Part shown: positions 55,226 to 60,174 of the stretch, piece after piece
Layout of the letters: the number at the start of each line of letters is the position of its first letter
Numbering within the stretch: position 1 is the first letter of the stretch
DNA from: a virus
DNA: 60,174 bases
Strand: one strand, 5' to 3'
Virus record (IMG/VR): IMGVR_UViG_3300007276_005408
Span: 1 to 60,174 of that record
Translations under genes and position numbers: made by a program
The notes under the pieces: generated by a model
The model's input: only the letters and a program-made list of their open reading frames with translations
The model's database searches: none
Told to the model about the DNA's origin: nothing

Positions 55226-57595
55226 TCAAAAAAATCTTTCTAAAGATGTCTTTTTATTTACTGGGACATCCCATTTCAATGTTTCATAAAACATCATTAT
55301 TTTCTTTTCCAGCATCTGAGCATACATTTTTTTATGGTCTATGTATGTCTTTATAAACTCTATTATTTGTGGTGGGTCTTCGTAACCTTTATACCCACAA
55401 GATTCCATAGCTAATGTATTTTGTTTTAGGTACACCCATCTTATCTTTTGAGCTTCATTTATCTTTTCATATTGTTTACCCAAACCAAAGTGTCCCAACA
55501 AATCATTGTAATTTATAGCAGCCTTTACATGTGCCGGAGAACCTTTTGCGAAATTTGTAAAGTGACCATTCTTACCAGCACTGTATTTCTTTAGGTTCTT
55601 TACCCCAGTAGGCATTGCTATCCTATCAAAGTCTAATAGTTTCATAGATTCTTTGAAGTTTATAATTCTTTCATCTATCTTATCCTTTGGCACAGTTGCT
55701 AAAATGTCCTCTAACACACTCTTCAGTAATTCACCCATAGCTTTTGGAAAGTTACTACGAACTAAGTCCAAACCTTTTACATGCAGTTTGTTTACCTTTA
55801 CCCCATTGTCATTGATAATCTTCATACCATATCTTTTCTTCACAATGAACAAACCTGATTTAGCTATCAACTCCTGCTTTATCTCAAACCTATGTTTATC
55901 TAAGTTCAAAAACTTCTTACCAAAATAATCATAGGATTTGTTTAGGTATGTCTGCATCTCATCAGCTACATCCAATATCCTCTTACTCATCATAGTCTCA
56001 CTGTCGTAATCTATATTAGGAAACCTTTTCTTTACCAATGGTAGTGCTGAATAGAATACAGAATCAGTATCGATGTAAATACAATAGTCATCATTAGTAC
56101 CAAGCTCATTATTGTAAAAGTGATTACCAATCTCTTTAGTAAATTTTATTAGTTCTTGACCAGTAAGTGTTGTAGCTTCCGCATTATCTAAGTCATAGAA
56201 ACGAAATACAGGTAAACCCAATACACCATAAAGTGAATTTAGAACCACCTTCTGAATCAACTGGCGACTTTTGAAGTATGTGTATTTCTGTTCATCTCCA
56301 GCGTCACCAAACTTCTTCATCAACTTTCTATACTCCACACGAGTATCAAACCACTTCTCTAATAGAGCTGGAATCAATCCTTTCTTATCACTACGATATA
56401 GAACACCATTAGAAGATACAGAAACTTTATTGTTGTCAAAGAAATCTTTTAGTTCTGTTTCTGTAAGTTTACCCATCTCTTTTTCGCCAGACATTAGAGT
56501 ATAAGTTTTCTTTACACCCTTCATAAATTCTTTAGCATTCCAACCAGTCAATTTCCCCATCTTAGTTTCAGGTGATATATTCAAAGACATAATAACTGAT
56601 GGATACATAGATGTAATATCCAAATCAAATACCCAATCATGCTTTCCTCTTTGTGGTGGCTGTACATAAGCACCAGCAAACTTTTCCCCATCATCTAATG
56701 TCTTTGGTCGTGGTGGTTTATTTGGAGCAACAACTCCTAAGTTCTTTAGATACACTAAGATAGCACCCTCTAAATATCTTGATGAAAAATATACATCTTC
56801 ATAAGGAACATGACCTACATGACACACACCTCGCGCCATCTCAATAAAATCTAATTTATCATTTAGTCTCTTTACAAGTCTAACATCATGAATGTTATAC
56901 TCTACGAACTTATCTATATTATTTTCATATAAGTCATTGAGTGTTCCAGTATATTCTATTTTGTTTTCACTCAATTCAAATTCAGCAACAGCATCTAATC
57001 TGTAAGATGATAACTGTGTATATGTAAAGAGTCTGTATAAAGAGTAGTAGTCTAAACAACTAACACCAGCAAACATATATCTTTTTCTATGCTTGTTCCA
57101 ATTTACAATTTTTATAGGAGATAATAAGTCAGCAATATTTTTACCAGCAACAACCATTATTCGATTATATAAATACGGCATATCAAATGTGTCTATATTC
57201 CAACCAGTAATTATAGTAGGCTCATCTTCTAAATAAACCTCAAGAAATCTTTTGAATAAATCTAACTCATTGTCGAAACTTTCAATTATAATATTGTCTT
57301 TTGATTTTAGTCTGAGTTTGTCTTTTTCATCTAATACAAAAGCGTAGTATGAATCGGTAGATGATAGATATATAGCGATAGAGGTTATCTTATTCGTTGC
57401 TTTTCGGTAGTCTGGAAAGCCATCTGTAACTTCAACCTCAATATCGATATTCAACAATCGATGATTTTTAGAGAGTTCTTCCGACTTAGCATACTTATCA
57501 ACTAACACACGAGTTTCTACTGGCACATCAGACTCAAATAAATTTGGTGTGGCTGGATTGAATTGAGTTACCTTCTTTAGTTTGTCACCATACAA
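55226..57595 (-). CDS. 43: Family B DNA polymerase, gp43-like
   Basis: At least 789 residues from a TTG at 57595. Exonuclease motifs: DIE at 51-53, NIDTFDMPYLYNR at 133-145, YNIHD at 233-237. Polymerase motifs: DLDITSMYPSVI near 324, VVLNSLYGVLGL, and YIDTDSVFY. The C-terminus KKTSLERFF resembles the clamp-binding tail of T4/RB69 polymerase. Coding potential continues upstream in the same frame to about 57733 (VHIWDDELGYYTIPHKPYAY), but that stretch has no ATG, GTG or TTG; see findings. Probably about 45 residues longer than the TTG start shows. Confidence 0.95.
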   Translation of the reverse strand: MYGDKLKKVTQFNPATPNLFESDVPVETRVLVDKYAKSEELSKNHRLLNIDIEVEVTDGFPDYRKATNKITSIAIYLSSTDSYYAFVLDEKDKLRLKSKDNIIIESFDNELDLFKRFLEVYLEDEPTIITGWNIDTFDMPYLYNRIMVVAGKNIADLLSPIKIVNWNKHRKRYMFAGVSCLDYYSLYRLFTYTQLSSYRLDAVAEFELSENKIEYTGTLNDLYENNIDKFVEYNIHDVRLVKRLNDKLDFIEMARGVCHVGHVPYEDVYFSSRYLEGAILVYLKNLGVVAPNKPPRPKTLDDGEKFAGAYVQPPQRGKHDWVFDLDITSMYPSVIMSLNISPETKMGKLTGWNAKEFMKGVKKTYTLMSGEKEMGKLTETELKDFFDNNKVSVSSNGVLYRSDKKGLIPALLEKWFDTRVEYRKLMKKFGDAGDEQKYTYFKSRQLIQKVVLNSLYGVLGLPVFRFYDLDNAEATTLTGQELIKFTKEIGNHFYNNELGTNDDYCIYIDTDSVFYSALPLVKKRFPNIDYDSETMMSKRILDVADEMQTYLNKSYDYFGKKFLNLDKHRFEIKQELIAKSGLFIVKKRYGMKIINDNGVKVNKLHVKGLDLVRSNFPKAMGELLKSVLEDILATVPKDKIDERIINFKESMKLLDFDRIAMPTGVKNLKKYSAGKNGHFTNFAKGSPAHVKAAINYNDLLGHFGLGKQYEKINEAQKIRWVYLKQNTLAMESCGYKGYEDPPQIIEFIKTYIDHKKMYAQMLEKKIMMFYETLKWDVPVNKKTSLERFF

Positions 57596-57771
57596 AGAAA
57601 TGTGCTGTCCATTTCTATCTTTTACATAAGCATATGGTTTATGTGGGATTGTATAATAACCAAGCTCATCGTCCCAAATATGAACCTTTCTTTTTTTATT
57701 GTCGTAATATAAATTTTGGTATATAACTAACTCCGATTGTTATAGGATATAAAATCCCCATTTTCAATACT

Positions 57772-57802
57772 TAAAGCTACAAAGAATTATGCTAAAAGTC
57801 AA
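57772..57802 (-). promoter_or_regulatory. Promoter copy 7 (TTG-N20-TAGCTTTA)
   Basis: Minus strand TTGACT, spacer with TTAGCATAATTCTTTG, then TAGCTTTA. It lies directly after the receptor terminator and drives the polymerase and downstream replication genes. Confidence 0.8.
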
Positions 57803-57818
57803 GTCTTTTTTAGATAAA

Positions 57819-57845
57819 TGGGGGAAATAAATGAAATTCCCCCCA
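57819..57845 (-). terminator. Terminator hairpin after the TonB-dependent receptor
   Basis: Minus strand TGGGGGGAA and TTTCCCCCA pair around a nine-base loop, ten bases after the receptor stop codon, followed by an A/T-rich stretch. It separates the receptor unit from the polymerase promoter. Confidence 0.65.
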
Positions 57846-57855
57846 ATTTTATCAT

Positions 57856-60174
57856 TTAGAAATTAACAGATAGTCCTAAGTTGAAGTGTCTTGGAGAACC
57901 AAGAAATACTTCAGCATTATGAGCTAAGTGCATTTTATCACCATACCCATTGTACTGACTGTTATCAACTGCATCTTGAACATATACATCATCAAGAACA
58001 TTGAATACATGACCACTAATAGTCATATTCAACCCAGCAATTTCTGGCAGTTTGTAAGATAAATGCATGTCTAACTTACCATACGATGGAGTTTTCCATA
58101 CTTGTGCTCTATCTACATCCTCACCGTCAACCTCACGAGAATCAGGACTCCAATCAGCATAATGATTATCATACCATTTGTAAAGACCCTGTACACGTAA
58201 ACCTTCAATTGGCTTTAGTGTAAGACCACCAACATAAGATGTCTGTGGCATATCACCAACCTTTAGATTGCTTAGAGCATATTGATACTCAGTAGATGTC
58301 TGACCAATGACTTGATTGTCATCATTGTATTCCATCTCTGTGTAATCACCTTTAGCATCGCCATCAAAGTACCAGTCACCAAAACTTACAACGAAATCTA
58401 CATCAACCATTTCGTGTAGAGCAACTTTAGACTCAACTTCGACACCAGAGTGACTTTGATTTACACCAGTAAGATAAATAATATCAGAGTCTCCTGAATC
58501 ACCTTGACCAGTCGTTACCGACTTAGTTAGGTTTCTATCATTCCACTTAGTGTTATAGTAACTACCTTTGATAGAAACTAAATCACTATTATATTCTCCA
58601 CCTATTTCAAAAGATGTGAATTTCTCATTACCTGGTTCTGAAGATACAGTTCCATCGTAAGAAATTACATTGTCAAGAATTGGTGGTTTTTGAAGATACC
58701 CAATATTAGCAAATGCTGAAAGTCTATCGTCAAGATTATATCTACCACCACCTTTCACTTGGAAAGTAGTAATAGCATCAGCCTCAACAACTTTTTTATC
58801 AACTGAGAAGTGGTCTTGATAGGTATAACCAATAGTGGATATTCCACCCATACCATACAAGTTAATTTTTTCAGTATCATACTTACCTTGTAAGAAAGCA
58901 CCAAACCAATCTACTGTGGTTTCGTTGTGGTAAGCGATAATATCACCTAACCCAACTTTCTTACCATCAGCAGCATTGTCATCAGCAAAGTCTACATAGT
59001 AGTCTCCACCAAGTAAGTCACGAACTTCCCTAGCATGTTCTATTCCAGCAGTTCTCCAATCAATACCAACTTGAACTTCAAGTTCATCTGATACATCATA
59101 GTTCAACTTAGAAATTAATCCAAGTGTACTTTGACGGTTGATTGAATTACGAAGAATACCAGTAGAACGATTTTCGGTATCAGAGAAAGCAGAATCTACA
59201 TTAGCAGAGTTCTGTGCAATCTCAGCATCCCAATCCCAAGTCCAAGGTGAAGATGCATACCAGCTTTCTCCCTCAACTGCAGGTTTTCTACTAACACTTC
59301 CATATGTACCAGTACCACCACCAGAACCACCCGACCAATAAGCAACAGAACTTAGTCTCATGTCGTCATTGATATCATAGAAATGGTTTAGGTTTACAAG
59401 TGGCTTATGAAAGAAATTTTCTCTTTCATTTAGGAAGTCGGGACTAAACCTATCTGATGTTTTATCTCCATACATATACCAATATTGTTTTCCTTTGTAA
59501 TCGGAACTTATTGGTGCTACGTTTTGGTTATAAAACCTACCAGCTTCAGTTTCAAACTTCTCACCCGCAACATAAGCTGAATCATTGTATCCATCGATAC
59601 TTCCAGCTAAGTCTTGAGAGTAAGTTGCTATATTCTGTTTGTACAGGTTCTGTCCATGCCTTTGTGGGGCACCGATAGCATATAACTCAAATCTCTGCTT
59701 ATCCGATACAGCGTAAGATGTACCCAAATAATAAGCCCAAGCGTCTGTCCAAGTTCCATCAATAAAACCATCGCCAGTTTTACGAACTATCGTTCCACTT
59801 ATTGCTAACTTATCATTTATTAGACCTGAGTTATAATTCAAGGTGGTTTTTAAAAACCCACCCTCACCGATTTCCTGTTTGAACTTCCCACCTTTTTCGT
59901 GAGATGAGGGATCGGTAATGATATTCATTGTTCCACCAATTGATGGTGTTGCTAGATTGACGGCTGATAGACCTCTTTGCATCTGAATTGAGGAAGTAGC
60001 ATCACCTACCCCATCCCAATTAGACCAATAGACCCATCCGTTCTCCATATCATTCTGAGGAACTCCGTTAATCATAACAGCCACATTTCGTTGGTTGAAA
60101 CCACGAACATTGATACGAGCATCACCCGCACCACCACCTTGATTAGTAGCATATACACTCGGTGTAGTATTCAG
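57856..60174 (-). CDS. TonB-dependent outer-membrane receptor, 5' end missing
   Basis: The window holds the last 772 residues; the frame enters open at 60174. The first part is the plug domain: NVRGFNQRNVAVMINGVPQN then MENGWVYWSNWDG, and SIQMQRGLSAVNLATPSIGG then TMNIITDP. The remainder is a barrel of long amphipathic strands, ending in the C-terminal Phe signal (RHFNLGLSVNF). Residues near 560-600 (VNQSHSGVEVESKVALHEMV) and GLRVQGLYKWYDNHYADW are typical barrel repeats. The style is that of Bacteroidota receptors. A host-type nutrient receptor next to a phage polymerase gene is unusual. Confidence 0.9.
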   Translation of the reverse strand: MNTTPSVYATNQGGGAGDARINVRGFNQRNVAVMINGVPQNDMENGWVYWSNWDGVGDATSSIQMQRGLSAVNLATPSIGGTMNIITDPSSHEKGGKFKQEIGEGGFLKTTLNYNSGLINDKLAISGTIVRKTGDGFIDGTWTDAWAYYLGTSYAVSDKQRFELYAIGAPQRHGQNLYKQNIATYSQDLAGSIDGYNDSAYVAGEKFETEAGRFYNQNVAPISSDYKGKQYWYMYGDKTSDRFSPDFLNERENFFHKPLVNLNHFYDINDDMRLSSVAYWSGGSGGGTGTYGSVSRKPAVEGESWYASSPWTWDWDAEIAQNSANVDSAFSDTENRSTGILRNSINRQSTLGLISKLNYDVSDELEVQVGIDWRTAGIEHAREVRDLLGGDYYVDFADDNAADGKKVGLGDIIAYHNETTVDWFGAFLQGKYDTEKINLYGMGGISTIGYTYQDHFSVDKKVVEADAITTFQVKGGGRYNLDDRLSAFANIGYLQKPPILDNVISYDGTVSSEPGNEKFTSFEIGGEYNSDLVSIKGSYYNTKWNDRNLTKSVTTGQGDSGDSDIIYLTGVNQSHSGVEVESKVALHEMVDVDFVVSFGDWYFDGDAKGDYTEMEYNDDNQVIGQTSTEYQYALSNLKVGDMPQTSYVGGLTLKPIEGLRVQGLYKWYDNHYADWSPDSREVDGEDVDRAQVWKTPSYGKLDMHLSYKLPEIAGLNMTISGHVFNVLDDVYVQDAVDNSQYNGYGDKMHLAHNAEVFLGSPRHFNLGLSVNF

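Noticed and set aside
16874-57802. The repeated TTG-N20-TAGCTTTA units as a CRISPR array or mobile repeats
   Set aside because: They are single copies far apart, always upstream of minus-strand genes, with promoter-like spacing; no spacers or terminal repeats.
16874-57802. TAGCTTTA as a T4 MotA box for middle promoters
   Set aside because: No TATAAT element follows 12-14 bases downstream in any copy, and the TTG 20 bases upstream is invariant.
57856-60174. Host chromosome contamination as the explanation for the TonB-dependent receptor
   Set aside because: The gene is on the same strand, ends in a terminator just before a promoter of the phage-wide type, and other exported proteins occur at the opposite end and middle of the window. 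Misassembly cannot be fully excluded without reads.
1-60174. Integrase, excisionase or attachment sites of a temperate phage
   Set aside because: No such gene or duplicated att-like sequence was recognised; the content is that of a lytic T4-like phage.

Overview
The window is part of a large, AT-rich, T4-like (myovirus-type) phage genome. All supported genes lie on the minus strand, so transcription runs from high to low coordinates. Hallmarks are a T4-type replisome (family B DNA polymerase, sliding clamp, both clamp-loader subunits), PhoH, a PD-(D/E)XK nuclease, many short genes with 1-14 base overlaps, and a cassette of proteins with T4-like capsid-targeting leaders. The host looks like a Gram-negative of the Bacteroidota/FCB type. 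This is an inference from a partial TonB-dependent receptor, a TonB C-terminal domain protein, two outer-membrane barrels, two lipoproteins, and a repeated promoter (TTG-N20-TAGCTTTA) that resembles the Bacteroidota -33/-7 promoter better than a classical -35/-10 promoter.

Layout, right to left in transcription order. 60174-57856: TonB-dependent receptor (5' end outside the window), ending in a terminator hairpin. 57802-49006: promoter, DNA polymerase, clamp, Mom-like DNA-modification protein, clamp loader 44, zinc ribbon, clamp loader 62, second Mom-like protein, another promoter, a MazG-like (DUF1599) protein, RecB/Cas4-like nuclease and small genes. 48786-28213: about 20 kb of overlapping genes for an elaborate glycan: roughly ten glycosyltransferases, two nucleotide-sugar epimerase/dehydratases, two ATP-grasp ligases, a PIG-L deacetylase, a PLP aminotransferase, a HAD phosphatase, an aldolase-CMP-sugar synthetase fusion, two methyltransferases and a 2-oxoglutarate oxygenase. 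28196-21844: small accessory genes, a lipoprotein, another 2OG oxygenase and a third Mom-like protein. 21844-19366: a stand-alone TonB C-terminal domain protein, a degenerate HNH protein, and a roughly 550-nt structured RNA with its own promoter and terminator. 19365-10250: dense small genes (MazG, ASCH, SWIM finger, VOC, PC4-like) plus two more sugar-modification genes. 10189-3940: the capsid-cargo cassette. 3936-1: PhoH, small genes, a tandem pair of outer-membrane barrels and a 12-residue Cys-rich micro-ORF.

In outline, the replisome copies the genome. Three Mom-like proteins and a DUF1599 protein may modify its bases against host restriction. The glycan island may decorate virion or cell surface. 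The leader-tagged proteins are predicted to be packed into the prohead, trimmed by the prohead protease and delivered with the DNA. The TonB-related and outer-membrane proteins would remodel the host envelope, either for nutrient uptake or to exclude competing phages. No tRNA, CRISPR array, integrase or insertion sequence was found.
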